The notes under the pieces: model-generated
Told to the model about the DNA's origin: nothing
The model's database searches: none
The model's input: only the letters and a program-made list of their open reading frames with translations
Source of the DNA: Pirellulaceae bacterium
GTDB taxonomy: Bacteria; Planctomycetota; Planctomycetia; Pirellulales; Pirellulaceae
Assembly: GCA_026004775.1 (NCBI GenBank)
Contig: BPJU01000002.1
Span: forward strand, 116,335 to 180,334
DNA length: 64,000 nt
Reading direction: 5' to 3'
Made by a program: the position numbers and the translations under genes
Shown here: positions 50,797-59,425 of the stretch, in pieces
Layout: each line of letters begins with the position of its first letter
Position numbering within the stretch: position 1 is the stretch's first letter

Positions 50797-51879
50797 ATGG
50801 CTCGGCCACGACGCTGCGACGTCTTTTCGACGGGTGACGTGGTCCGCCTGTTGTGCGGCTCGACCTGCGTGCGCCAAGAGGGGCTTATCCGGCGAGACCC
50901 ATCACGAGTAGACGAGCGCATCGACCGGCCACTCTTCTTGTTCGAAAAGGTGGTGCACTACGCCAGCGTCTTCGGCCTGGTAGTCTACTCATGCACGATA
51001 CTGCCCGAGGCGATTCTGATCAGCTTGCAGCTACGACCCGATTGGGTAAAAAGCTGGTCGAACGAGGAAGTGCTCCAGCGAGCCTGGAAGGGACTTCGCA
51101 AACTGGTCAGAGAGTATTGCAAAGAGAACGGTATTGAATGCCGGTGGAAGAGAAATCCTCCAGCGGTGCTGCTGGAAGACCAAAAGTTCCAGAAAGAAAT
51201 GCGGGAGAGGCTCTCGTCCGTATCGCTGTTCATGAAGCTTATCAAACAGACTTCGGCTTTTCACTTTAACCGTGAAGACGGTGTGCGCGGGTGCTTTTGG
51301 TCCGAGCGGTTTTCTGGCACTCCGGAGAAGAGCCCGGCGGATTCGGTGACGATGAACATGCTGATCGACGCGCACCCGGTGGCGGTGCGGATGGTGCCGG
51401 TCTTGGAGCAGCCGCACCATGGTTCTGGGTGGTGCCGGCTGGTCTATGCGATCCAGGTGTGCGGTGTGGAGGTCACCGAGGAAACGCTGGCCGATACGCC
51501 TCAGTTAAGCGAAGAGGTGCGTGCCTCGTTGGGCAGAGCTTTTCGATTGCTCAGAGAGGGCATGCAGCGGGTAGTGGATGGGGATATCGATGATGGCGAG
51601 CTAACCGAAGAGGCCGACTTGTCCGACGAGACAACCGCTGAATCTTCGGCTGTTGAACAAACAGAGGCTCCGGCGGCAGGTGGACAGGTGCCGGGTAACT
51701 CGGAAACATCGTTCGACGAAGCGGCGGTGTCGGGTGCTCCTACTGAAGAAACGGTGGCTGCTTCGCCAGGTGGGCAAGTGCCATCTCGTTCGGGAGGTGG
51801 GCAAGCGCGAGCGGAGTTGCGAGGTTCTCGTAATAGAGACTTCCCGTGGCGCGGCTGGCAGGCAGGAAGCCCAGCGTGA
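50797..51879 (+). CDS. Degenerate REP-associated transposase-like (RAYT) protein
   Basis: A 360-aa protein starting at ATG 50797 after AAGGAGGA. The opening MARPRRCDVF and later text (RLSSVSLFMKLIKQ, FHFNREDGVRGCFWSERF) match the planctomycete form of Y1/IS200-like REP-associated tyrosine transposases. The catalytic parts are lost: the HUH region, usually a SNHLHVIL-type sequence, reads PEAILISL, and the tyrosine region, usually YVDLNP-like, reads LIDAHPV. It should therefore be inactive, or it may be a domesticated DNA-binding derivative. From ~270 onward the sequence is low-complexity Glu/Thr/Gly-rich. REP-like repeats lie about 1 kb downstream, as expected for this family. Confidence 0.72.
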   Translation: MARPRRCDVFSTGDVVRLLCGSTCVRQEGLIRRDPSRVDERIDRPLFLFEKVVHYASVFGLVVYSCTILPEAILISLQLRPDWVKSWSNEEVLQRAWKGLRKLVREYCKENGIECRWKRNPPAVLLEDQKFQKEMRERLSSVSLFMKLIKQTSAFHFNREDGVRGCFWSERFSGTPEKSPADSVTMNMLIDAHPVAVRMVPVLEQPHHGSGWCRLVYAIQVCGVEVTEETLADTPQLSEEVRASLGRAFRLLREGMQRVVDGDIDDGELTEEADLSDETTAESSAVEQTEAPAAGGQVPGNSETSFDEAAVSGAPTEETVAASPGGQVPSRSGGGQARAELRGSRNRDFPWRGWQAGSPA

Positions 51880-51949
51880 TGGACGACGAAAATTTCCGGT
51901 GCCGCCCATCAAGCTGGGTCCGGTGGACTGCCGCAGGTACAGCGGTGAG

Positions 51950-52555
51950 ATGGGCGCGGGCGTCTCTTGGCAGCATGCTCTTGGGATTGGGCCGATCGAC
52001 GAAGTGGAGTGGGCTGAGCTTGTGCGGTTGGTGGGGACGACCTGGTGTGCATGGCGGCAGATCAAGCCAGAGGACCAGGACGTGGTGTTTGACAAGAAGC
52101 GGTATGACGAGTGGAGGCAGCAGCGGGAGTTCAGGATGGGGGCCTTGGACGAGCGACAGCTTCAAAGGGCTCGGCAGAAGCTGATCGAGTGGCTTACCGA
52201 GTGTGCGCGTGTGGGTCGGGTGCCGGGCTTATTGGCGGAGGAAGATCGAGCGAGGTGGGCCGATCGGTTGTTGGCGGCTCGCCAGACGCCGGAGGAGTTG
52301 GCCGACGCGGTGGCTGAGCTGTTGGGGGTGAGTGAGGAGCGGATGGCGGAGCTACGAGGGGCGTTGGCTCGGGTGCGGTTGACGATCAGCCGGATTGTGG
52401 AGGCTGGCGAGTTGTGGCGGGTGGACCTGGTGCGTGGGGCTCAGGAGTTATTGGGCTTGCGCGAGTGGGTGGCTCGGCGGCGGGCGATGCTGAGGGCGCA
52501 AGCTGAAGGAAGCTCGGCGGAGGCTGACGCGAGGCCGCCGCCGGACACAAGTTAG
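51950..52555 (+). pseudogene. RAYT C-terminal-like fragment, out of frame with its upstream part
   Basis: This frame is open from before 51900 and looks coding from about 51880 (VPPIKLGPVD onward). ATG 51950 is the first plausible start, but no good ribosome-binding site precedes it. It contains HALGIGPIDEVEWAELVRLVG, recalling the C-terminal segment of planctomycete RAYT proteins, followed by an Arg/Leu/Glu-rich helical region. One extra base near 51850-51880 would join it to the upstream gene (585 aa in total). It is probably the broken tail of that gene and not an independent one. Confidence 0.5.
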
Positions 52556-52827
52556 GCGAGTCGCCGGGATGTCTAAGCAGGCCGAGCTTCTTGCGGCCGC
52601 ATCTTTGCATGCGTTGCTTGTTAGGAGCTTGAGGCTGTTAAGACGGTCCGAATCTTTTGTCGGGGTATCTTATTTTTGAAAGCCGGGTACCCGGTGAGGG
52701 GCAGGGTCTTGTCTTTGGTGTGTTGAGAAGCTCTTTCCTGGGATTTTGTGGGCCGAATTCTGGCCGCATCCGATGAAGAAGCGAGGCTGGGAAAACCGAG
52801 CCGCGCGGGTTAGCTGCACCAAAAGTG

Positions 52828-52973
52828 TAACGGCGATTCTCCAATGGAGGGGGGCAGGCGGCGAACCGCGGGCAAAAACCTAAGGAACCTGACCCCGTCG
52901 GGAGCCGCGAAACTGCCGGGGTCTGTCCCCGCGCGATTGGAAATATGAGGGGTCTGTCCCCCAATTTCGCCTA
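52828..52973. repeat. REP-like repeat, copy A
   Basis: It contains an inverted pair GACCCC (52891-52896) and GGGGTC (52918-52923), followed by GGGGTCTGTCCCC at 52918-52930 and again at 52949-52961. Copy B lies 413 bp downstream and is imperfectly related. The motif resembles the GGGGTC/GACCCC-type REP sequences that accompany RAYT proteins. Confidence 0.72.
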
Positions 52974-53238
52974 CGGACCGCCGGAGGCGGGGCCTGCTCG
53001 GTCAACGCCGTTTGGGCCGGGAGCCTGGCTCGTCGCCTCGCACCATCATGCGTGCCAGCCTGGTCCATCGGACCCACCAGCTTGGACGCTCATCCGACAC
53101 CACCGGAAGTGCCAGCATCACCTCGCCAGTCTCGCTTCGCACCCCACACCACAATCGCGCGAGCTTGGCCCCTCATCGCAAGCCGATGAACAAATGAGGC
53201 CGAGCGCGCCGAGCCGCGAGGGTCAACCAGGCGGACGC

Positions 53239-53384
53239 GTGACGGCAACGTTCAAATGGCGACGGCCCCGCCGGCGGACCGCGGGTAGAAACCTAGGGAA
53301 CCTGACCCCATTGGGAGTCGCGGAACTGCCGGGGTCTGTCCCCGGGCGAGCGGCGGAATTTGGGGGGCCTGTCCCCGGCGTTGG
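53239..53384. repeat. REP-like repeat, copy B
   Basis: The partner of copy A: GACCCC (53304-53309), GGGGTC (53331-53336) and a GGGG...GTCCCC palindrome around 53363-53376, with the same order of motifs. Similarity continues beyond the palindromes into the following ~150 bp, showing a longer tandem duplication. Confidence 0.72.
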
Positions 53385-54213
53385 CCACCTATCGGCCAAG
53401 GCCGCCCGCTAGGGCAATGCCGCTCGGACCGGGAGTCTGACTCACCGCCCTACACCATCGGGCCCGTCAGCCTGGTGACTCACCTCACACCACCGATCGC
53501 GCGAGCTACGCCCCTTATCCCACGCCACTGGTCGCGCAAGCCTCGCCTCTTATCCCGCACTTCTAAACGGACGAGCCTATTCGATCCTCCGCACGCTACT
53601 CGCCACCACAGCTTGGCCCCTGGGCGTGGGCGAGTTGCCGCGTGGGGTTGGCCCCATTTATGAGCCGGGCCAAATCCCGATCCGCCGCATCGTAGCGGAT
53701 CGCGCTAGCCGTTTGCGAAACGGAACGGCTTAACTTGTTCCGATATTGGAACGCGAAGCAACATCTCAAACGCTGGTAAGGTCTGCGGAATGGTCGAGTA
53801 CCGGCACCTTTGGGGAAAAACCTTCGGAGCGGGGGGCTTGCGGCTCCTAGTACTGCCGCCTGAGGAATTCCGCTACAAAGTCTGGAAAGGCGCAACTTCT
53901 CATACCAAGGCTGGATTGGGGCAACGTCGGCTACGAACGAGAGCCGCCCAGGGTTTACGATTTGACAGCGAGCACCATGGTTCCCATTGGTTCCGAGATA
54001 GTCACCTCACGGCTGTTTTCGGGGCAAGAACGCTCGCCGCGTTGAACTAGGTAGACAAGATACCCTGCAGAATCGGTCGGGGGCCGGGAAAAGGATCTGT
54101 TGCGGTAGGGCCCCAAAGCATAGAAAATAAGGCGTGTAGCATTATCGATGGCTGACGCGTCTGGCGGGTTCGAAGTGAGTTGGCAGGAAGTGAGCGGTTT
54201 GGCGAGTTGGGCT

Positions 54214-55602
54214 ATGCGCATCTCGCGACGAAAACTGTTGTGGTTGGGAACTCTGGGCGGTACAGGGCTGGCGTTGCCGCAGTTGTTGCACGCTGAAGCC
54301 AAACGGGTGGGAAACTCGTCCAAAGCCAAATCGTGCATTCTGTTTTTCCTGGAAGGGGGCCCCTCGCATATCGACCTTTGGGACATGAAGCCTGAGGCGC
54401 CGGCTGAGGTGCGAGGCGAGTTCCAGCCTATCCGAACTCGCTTGCCCGGTATCGTGGTATGCGAACACCTTCCGATGCTCAGCCGGCAGATGCACCGCGT
54501 GACGCAGATTCGTTCGGTACATCACAAGATTGTCGACCACAATGCCGGCAGCTACTACATGTTGACGGGCCGCTCACCGATTGTCGGCGGCGAATTGATT
54601 GTGCGGGATTTGCCCGATAACTTCCCGCCCATCGGTTCGGCGCTGGCGCTGCTTCGCCCATTGGACGAGTTGCCTCCGTTCGTCCACGTCCCGGAATATA
54701 TGTTCAACAACGGGTCGGATTTGCCGGGCCAGCGGGCGGGCTTTTTGGGGCCAGCCTTTGATCCATTTGTTACGGGCGATCCCTGCGTCAAGGATTACCG
54801 CGTGCCAGGGCTGGAACTGCCGAGGGGACTATCGGCTGCGCGGCTGGTCGAGCGGCGTTCTTTGTTGCGAAGGCTTAACCGTGCCGAGGCTGCCGGAGTC
54901 TGGGCCGACTCCTGGGATGAGTTCCGCCAGCAGGCGTTCCGGTTGATTACGTCACCGGCTGCCCGCCAAGCCTTCGACTTGTCACAGGAACCCGCTGCGG
55001 TCCGAGAACGATACGGCTTACCGGATCGCGAGGACCGCTCGGTAGAGGCTCGCAAATTTGGTGGACTGCCGCACCTGGGCCAATGTCTGTTGCTGGCCCG
55101 GCGGCTAATCGAGGCGGGCGTGCGGCTGGTAACGGTATGCACCGGGCGGCGCATCGACCAGACGTGGGATACGCATCGCAATCACTTTCCGCTGCTGAAG
55201 CGATCGATTCTCCCCTATTTCGACCGCGCTTTTTCCGCACTCCTGGAAGACCTCCAGCAGAGGGGGCTTTGGGACGAAACGCTGGTTGTGGCGATGGGAG
55301 AGTTCGGCCGTACGCCGAAACTGGGTCAAGTCACCAGTAGTGCCGGCGCCGATCGCGCCGGTCGCGATCACTGGCCACACTGTTACACGATCCTGATGGC
55401 CGGTGGCGGGGTCCCGGAGGGCTGTATCTATGGAGCTTCCGATGCCTTCGGCGCTTACCCGGTAGACCGTCCCGTGACTCCGGAAGATGTCGTGGCGACG
55501 ATTTACGATCTCCTGGGAGTCGACCCCGAAACGCGTATCCGTGATCGCCTGGGACGACCTCATACGCTGGCCCTGGGAACTGCCATCAGAAATTGGCATT
55601 GA
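54214..55602 (+). CDS. DUF1501 family Tat-exported protein
   Basis: A 462-aa protein with a twin-arginine signal (ISRRKLLWLGTLGG) and a DUF1501 domain of the alkaline-phosphatase superfamily type: FFLEGGPSHIDLWDMKP near the N-terminus, TRLPGIVVCEHLPMLS, a DHNAGSYYMLTGRSP segment, GEFGRTPKLGQ, and GRDHWPHCYTILMAGGG near the C-terminus with possible metal-binding Asp/His residues. The family is abundant in planctomycetes, usually paired with DUF1549/DUF1553 cytochrome-like proteins, and has been considered sulfatase-like. No partner is visible here. ATG 54214 puts the twin arginines close to the N-terminus; a longer start at 54148 adds 22 residues. Confidence 0.88.
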   Translation: MRISRRKLLWLGTLGGTGLALPQLLHAEAKRVGNSSKAKSCILFFLEGGPSHIDLWDMKPEAPAEVRGEFQPIRTRLPGIVVCEHLPMLSRQMHRVTQIRSVHHKIVDHNAGSYYMLTGRSPIVGGELIVRDLPDNFPPIGSALALLRPLDELPPFVHVPEYMFNNGSDLPGQRAGFLGPAFDPFVTGDPCVKDYRVPGLELPRGLSAARLVERRSLLRRLNRAEAAGVWADSWDEFRQQAFRLITSPAARQAFDLSQEPAAVRERYGLPDREDRSVEARKFGGLPHLGQCLLLARRLIEAGVRLVTVCTGRRIDQTWDTHRNHFPLLKRSILPYFDRAFSALLEDLQQRGLWDETLVVAMGEFGRTPKLGQVTSSAGADRAGRDHWPHCYTILMAGGGVPEGCIYGASDAFGAYPVDRPVTPEDVVATIYDLLGVDPETRIRDRLGRPHTLALGTAIRNWH

Positions 55603-55749
55603 GAGAGCTGTAAGCCCGGCTGTGCCCGCCGCAAATGCTCTTGGTCTGTCCCTGAGACGAGGCGCACCTTATTAGCCCGTTCGGATGTCTGGAGCGGTTG
55701 CTTGCCCGACGTTTGGTTGTTCCGCCCGGAAAGAACGAGGCAGCGGACT

Positions 55750-56709
55750 CTAGGCATCGGTTTGCTGGGCGGGGCTCGGTTCCAAGTGGACAAGGACGTC
55801 GCGGATGAGCGGGAAACAACTCACTAGATGGTCCTTTACGCAATGGGCTATCCGGTGGCCCTCGGCGACCGTCGTTTCAGGGGTAACTTCAATGTGCACA
55901 TCGACGAAGTATTCTAGCCCTGCCTTGCGCACCCATAACTTTTCAACTCCCGTCACACCGGGCACGGAAGCAGCGGCCTGGCGGATTTGGTCCACCCAGG
56001 ACGATTCGGCTTGAGCATCCAATAGTTCGCGAGCGGCCTTGGCAAACAGCATCGCCCCGGTGGCCGTTACGGCGGCGGCGACCAGCAGGGCTGCCGCATC
56101 ATCGGCCCACGACCACTCGGGGCCGGCTGCTCGTACCACCAGCAAGCCTGCCAGCACAGCCAGCGAGCAGAATGCGTCGCTGCGGTGGTCCCAGGCGTTT
56201 GCCAACAGCGCTGTTGACCCGGTACGCCGGCCGACCCGCGATTTGTATTGGTAGAGGCTTTCCTTGACCAGCACGTTGGTGGCAGCGATACCCAAAGCCC
56301 ACAACGGGACGGACTCATGAGGTTGCCCCCAGCCGCGAATGGCTTCGTACGCGATGGCGGACGCAGCCAGTACCACCACCAGCGCCACGTTCGACGCGGC
56401 GATCGCCTCGGCTCGCAGATACCCATACGGGTGCTGCTCGGAGAAAGGTCGTTGTGCAATGCGCAGTGCTGCCCAGACGACGGCGGCCACCAAGGCATCG
56501 GCCAGCGAGTTTACAGCATCGGAAATCAAGGCGAGCGAAGCGATCCGCCAGCCGGCCGCCAATTTGACAACACCCAGCGCAAGATTGACGGCGATACCGA
56601 CAGCGGCCGCACGTGTCGCCTGCCGGTACATACGCCGCCGATAGTCGTCGCGCCCGTCGCCCCGCGCTCCCGGCGGCCTTGGCGGCGCTGACCGATCCGG
56701 ACCGATCAC
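55750..56709 (-). CDS. Cation diffusion facilitator (CDF) transporter
   Basis: A 319-aa CDF protein with about six membrane helices and a C-terminal cytoplasmic domain (VTGVEKLWVRKAGLEYFVDVHIEV). TM2 carries NSLAD and TM5 carries DHRSD, so the metal-site positions read N-x-x-x-D and D-x-x-x-D instead of the H/D-x-x-x-D pairs typical of Zn and Fe/Zn members. This pattern is associated with Mn-type CDF proteins. The HPYGYLRAEAI loop motif is present. The start GTG follows the DUF6580 stop by one base (TAGgGTG), so the two genes are almost certainly co-transcribed. It is the last gene of the riboswitch-led operon. Confidence 0.87.
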   Translation of the reverse strand: MIGPDRSAPPRPPGARGDGRDDYRRRMYRQATRAAAVGIAVNLALGVVKLAAGWRIASLALISDAVNSLADALVAAVVWAALRIAQRPFSEQHPYGYLRAEAIAASNVALVVVLAASAIAYEAIRGWGQPHESVPLWALGIAATNVLVKESLYQYKSRVGRRTGSTALLANAWDHRSDAFCSLAVLAGLLVVRAAGPEWSWADDAAALLVAAAVTATGAMLFAKAARELLDAQAESSWVDQIRQAAASVPGVTGVEKLWVRKAGLEYFVDVHIEVTPETTVAEGHRIAHCVKDHLVSCFPLIRDVLVHLEPSPAQQTDA

Positions 56710-56710
56710 C

Positions 56711-57304
56711 CTACCGCCTCACCACCGGCTCGATCACCGGACGAGCCATCGCTATCTTTCGGCCTAAAAGCGCCCATGCTCCAAACAGCAGCGTTGTATA
56801 AAAAAGGTCGCCTGCCAGTGTATAACCAAAAAACGGAATGGCCGCCATATAACAGGCAGCCAACCCTTCCCACGTCGCCGGATACAGACCACCACCGGAC
56901 ATCGCCCCGCGCAGCCAAACCCCAAAATTCGTCACCAAGAAAAACAACACCGAGCTTGCCACGGCCGCCGCGCCGATACGGAGCACACTCCATTTTCGAC
57001 ACACCACTCGGCCCAAAAAAACGATGGCAATCAAACTTCCGTAGACGAACGGCATCGTGCCGTGAAAGAAACCATACCCGTAGACGAAATATCCAAGTAC
57101 CGCGTCGCTCACCGCCATTGCCGCCAGCGGGATGCCGACGGCAGATGACCAGTGGCCTAACACCGCCCCACCGAACAGCGCCATACCGGATACCGGAGTG
57201 AAATTAGGCGGGTGCGGAACCAAACGACTCAGAGCGGCCGCCAATACCAGAGCGGCCACGATTGCGGCTCGGGCAAAATACCTCGCATTTCCGTCGAACT
57301 TCAT
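56711..57304 (-). CDS. DUF6580-type membrane protein, possible transporter S component
   Basis: A 197-aa hydrophobic protein with about five or six membrane helices and characteristic N-terminal text (LSRLVPHPPNFTPVSGMALF), resembling the DUF6580 family of putative transport proteins. In size and topology it resembles substrate-binding S components of energy-coupling-factor transporters, whose substrates include vitamins. Being in a cobalamin-riboswitch operon makes a corrinoid, a corrinoid precursor or cobalt a plausible substrate (inference). It lies 67 nt after the ATP-pyrophosphatase gene and immediately before the CDF gene. No ATPase or T component is encoded nearby. Confidence 0.78.
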   Translation of the reverse strand: MKFDGNARYFARAAIVAALVLAAALSRLVPHPPNFTPVSGMALFGGAVLGHWSSAVGIPLAAMAVSDAVLGYFVYGYGFFHGTMPFVYGSLIAIVFLGRVVCRKWSVLRIGAAAVASSVLFFLVTNFGVWLRGAMSGGGLYPATWEGLAACYMAAIPFFGYTLAGDLFYTTLLFGAWALLGRKIAMARPVIEPVVRR

Positions 57305-57371
57305 TGCGACTACCTCCTCCGGATAGTATTCGCCGTTACATGAGGTTTACACGTCTCGTTGTTAAACGCTC

Positions 57372-58070
57372 TCATGGTGGGGGATCATCGCTGCCTGGGT
57401 ACAGCTCGGCATAGTAGCGCCCGTCGCGCTTGACAGTCTGCCCCGGCACGATCGGCACGGAACGGCGGAACAATGGTCCGTCAAACACGAAGCTATGGTA
57501 TTCTCCGTTTTCACCGCAAGGATCGCAACCGGACGGCAGTTGGTCGAGCCATTCCCGGTTCAGTGCACACCCGACACGCTGTTCACCCAGCCAGCCTTCC
57601 ACACACGTGACCCATGCACGAAAACCCAGTTGCAGAAAACGCTCGGCCAACTGCCGCGTATCGCGTTTCCAAATGGGAAAGATGCCCCGCAGCCCTACTC
57701 GGGCCAGATTCCGCTCGCGATAGGCCCGCAGGTCTTCCAGGAAAATGTCGCCAAACGCCACCGCCTGGACTCCCTGGCGTAGAAAACCAGCCAGCGCTTC
57801 GTCCATCAATTGTTCATAGACGGCATTGGTGCACAGCATGTCCGGGCCGGTTGGAAGATAAACAATATGAACCGGCAAGCCGATCGCTTCGGCTTGCCGG
57901 ACGAGCAATTCTTCGCGCACCCCGTGGTGGCTGATTCGCCGATAGGCTGATGCGACGCTCGTCAACAGCGAAACAACCTCGACGTCGCCCGCTGCCTGTA
58001 GCTCGTACAGCGCCAATGCACTGTCCTTGCCACCGCTCCAGGAAAAGACGACGCGCATCTTATTGCCCAT
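57372..58070 (-). CDS. Dph6-like (MJ0570-type) ATP pyrophosphatase
   Basis: A 232-aa protein of the diphthine-ammonia-ligase-related ATP pyrophosphatase family: a PP-loop SWSGGKDSALAL near the N-terminus, then text such as GDIFLEDLRAYRERNLARVG, GIFPIWKRDTRQLAERF and the Cys/Glu-rich CDPCGENGEYHSFVFDGPLF. Bacteria lack diphthamide, so the substrate must differ; the enzyme probably forms an amide or related bond by adenylation. ATG 58070 starts four residues before MRVVFSW; longer in-frame extensions would overlap the upstream gene. Its place in a cobalamin-riboswitch operon suggests a step in corrinoid processing, such as amidation or salvage (inference). Confidence 0.85.
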   Translation of the reverse strand: MGNKMRVVFSWSGGKDSALALYELQAAGDVEVVSLLTSVASAYRRISHHGVREELLVRQAEAIGLPVHIVYLPTGPDMLCTNAVYEQLMDEALAGFLRQGVQAVAFGDIFLEDLRAYRERNLARVGLRGIFPIWKRDTRQLAERFLQLGFRAWVTCVEGWLGEQRVGCALNREWLDQLPSGCDPCGENGEYHSFVFDGPLFRRSVPIVPGQTVKRDGRYYAELYPGSDDPPP

Positions 58071-58113
58071 AACCACGTCCCCGGCACGGTAAACTCGCTG
58101 CGGTACCTGTTCC

Positions 58114-58899
58114 TTAGTAGGAGCGATACGTTTCGATGCTGGTTTGGCTGAGGTATCCAATCTTGAGTTTCTGGCGCAAGTCACGAGCCGCCTGCGGCCA
58201 ATGTGCCGGCGGAGGCACTTCGGCTTCGCGCATCGCTTCGACGTGCCCGTCCAGAAACGCCACGTTGGCCACAGGACCAGAATGTCGAAAATGCGTCGAC
58301 GGTTCGGCGAACGGATCCTGCGGCCCAAGGATGTAGAATGACTCGGTCGCTTTCAAGACCGGGTCACCCGACCAAGGCAACTGAATGCGCGCTGCGTCAC
58401 TGAAAATCGCCGTGCGGCTGGTGGCGGCAAAGTCCGCAAAGCGGCGGACGATCTGTACCGGCGGCTGAGGCCAATTCGACCAGTCGACGCGACCGCAGTT
58501 CAGATTGTAGCCATAACCGCCCGTCTCACCTTGATACAGGCGCTGGATCTGTCCCTGATCCTTGCTCGGGCAGTGGTAGATGCGGTCGTTGTGCTCGATG
58601 AAGGGAGCGATCAGCCCTTTGCGCGGATCGACCTGGTTAGTGGCATAGTTGACTTCGGCGAACCAGGTGATTTGCGTGGGCCAAGTGGACATCAGATTGG
58701 CCGGAGGCAAGACGCGAAGCGTATCGTGGTACATGTGCACGGCCAGAGCGTTTTGGCGGAGGTTGTTCGAGCATTGGGTGCGTCGAGCAGCTTCACGAGC
58801 GGCTTGCACCGCCGGTAGAAGCAGACTTATCAGAATTCCAATCACGGCGATCACTACCAGCAACTCAACGAGCGTAAAGCCAGACGGTCGTTTGTGCAT
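58114..58899 (-). CDS. DUF1559 prepilin-like protein, first gene of the cobalamin-riboswitch operon
   Basis: A 261-aa DUF1559 family member with the pilin-like signal [20 protein letters not shown] and an H-X10-DG motif ([15 protein letters not shown]) near the C-terminus, shorter than the copies at 6283-8611. ATG 58899 follows AGGAG and gives a short leader typical of the family. An in-frame ATG at 58989 also has an excellent site (AGGGAGG) directly after the second riboswitch and would add 30 residues; both may be used. DUF1559 proteins are membrane-held with unknown function; here the context suggests a role in corrinoid handling at the cell surface (inference). Confidence 0.88.
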   Translation of the reverse strand: MHKRPSGFTLVELLVVIAVIGILISLLLPAVQAAREAARRTQCSNNLRQNALAVHMYHDTLRVLPPANLMSTWPTQITWFAEVNYATNQVDPRKGLIAPFIEHNDRIYHCPSKDQGQIQRLYQGETGGYGYNLNCGRVDWSNWPQPPVQIVRRFADFAATSRTAIFSDAARIQLPWSGDPVLKATESFYILGPQDPFAEPSTHFRHSGPVANVAFLDGHVEAMREAEVPPPAHWPQAARDLRQKLKIGYLSQTSIETYRSY

Positions 58900-58939
58900 G
58901 GAGAAGACTCCTGTGCTTCGGGCCGTACCCAAAATGGAT

Positions 58940-58970
58940 CCGCAAGGTGCCGGCCCGAGCGCACCTGCGG
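58940..58970 (-). terminator. Hairpin between riboswitch and gene (candidate attenuator)
   Basis: On the minus strand CCGCAGGTGC pairs with GCACCTTGCGG across a 10-nt loop, with one bulge, followed by ATCCATTTT (T-run at 58931-58934). It lies between the second riboswitch and ATG 58899 and could be a regulated terminator, although its T-run is short. Confidence 0.45.
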
Positions 58971-59009
58971 ACGCCTGGACTCGAGGCATACCGCATCCTC
59001 CCTGTGACG

Positions 59010-59125
59010 CTCGACTGAAGGTCTGGCTTCCGGAAACGGCAAACGAGCGCGGTGTTGGCGCACTGCAAGTCTCCGGTCACAGTTGCGGCCCAGCGAGGGA
59101 TTTGCACCCTGCTTCCTCAGCCGAG
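59010..59125 (-). promoter_or_regulatory. Second cobalamin riboswitch (short form)
   Basis: Read on the minus strand, it has the B12-box-like core GGGTGCAAATCCCTCG followed by CCGCAACTGTGACCGG and, near its 3' end, GAAGCCAGACCTTCAG, a shortened form of the usual AGCCAGGAGACCTGCC. Outer arms CTCGGCTGAGG (59115-59125) and CCTTCAGTCGAG (59010-59021) pair with each other. At about 116 nt it is much smaller than the upstream element and may belong to the short class of cobalamin riboswitches. The AGGGAGG site and ATG 58989 follow directly, which would allow translational control. Confidence 0.75.
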
Positions 59126-59220
59126 CTTTGTCGATGAAGTACCACGAATGGCAACAACCGAGACCACCATCGACACGATGGACTCTGTCCCGCGGACGCC
59201 CGTCCCTCGCAAGCATCCCC

Positions 59221-59425
59221 GGAAGCATGCAGGTAGGTCTTCTGGCTCCCGAACCGTCTCCTCCCAAGCCTTCTCACCGCACGGTTACTGCGGCAATGGC
59301 CATCTGCCAGAATGGAGGGCGACGTTCGCGTTCGGTCACAGCGGCGGGACCGCCCCGGATTTGCACCGGTGTTCCCTGTTCCCCGACTGCCCCAGAGCGG
59401 CAAAGTCGGGCACCCGCATGCCTGT
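59221..59425 (-). promoter_or_regulatory. First cobalamin riboswitch (long form)
   Basis: On the minus strand this element contains GGTGCAAATCCGGGG, then CGGTCCCGCCGCTGTGACCG, and at its 3' end GGGAGCCAGAAGACCTACC, all in the order and spacing of the classic cobalamin riboswitch. Flanking GCATGC segments (59416-59421 and 59225-59230) can form the closing stem. At about 205 nt with a long peripheral domain it fits the common adenosylcobalamin-responsive type. It heads the operon running to 55750. Confidence 0.9.

Larger units (their letters stand above)
52556..54213. other. Gene-free, repeat-rich region
   Basis: About 1.66 kb that contains two degenerate direct repeat units of ~413 bp with REP-like palindromes and further short CG-rich repeats, but no supported gene. 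The reading frames on either strand have no recognisable domains. It is probably a REP-accumulating region linked to the adjacent RAYT-like gene. Confidence 0.6.

Noticed and set aside
53790..54050. Plus-strand frame of 86 codons before the DUF1501 gene
   Set aside because: No recognisable domain or ribosome-binding site, and composition resembles the surrounding repeat region.
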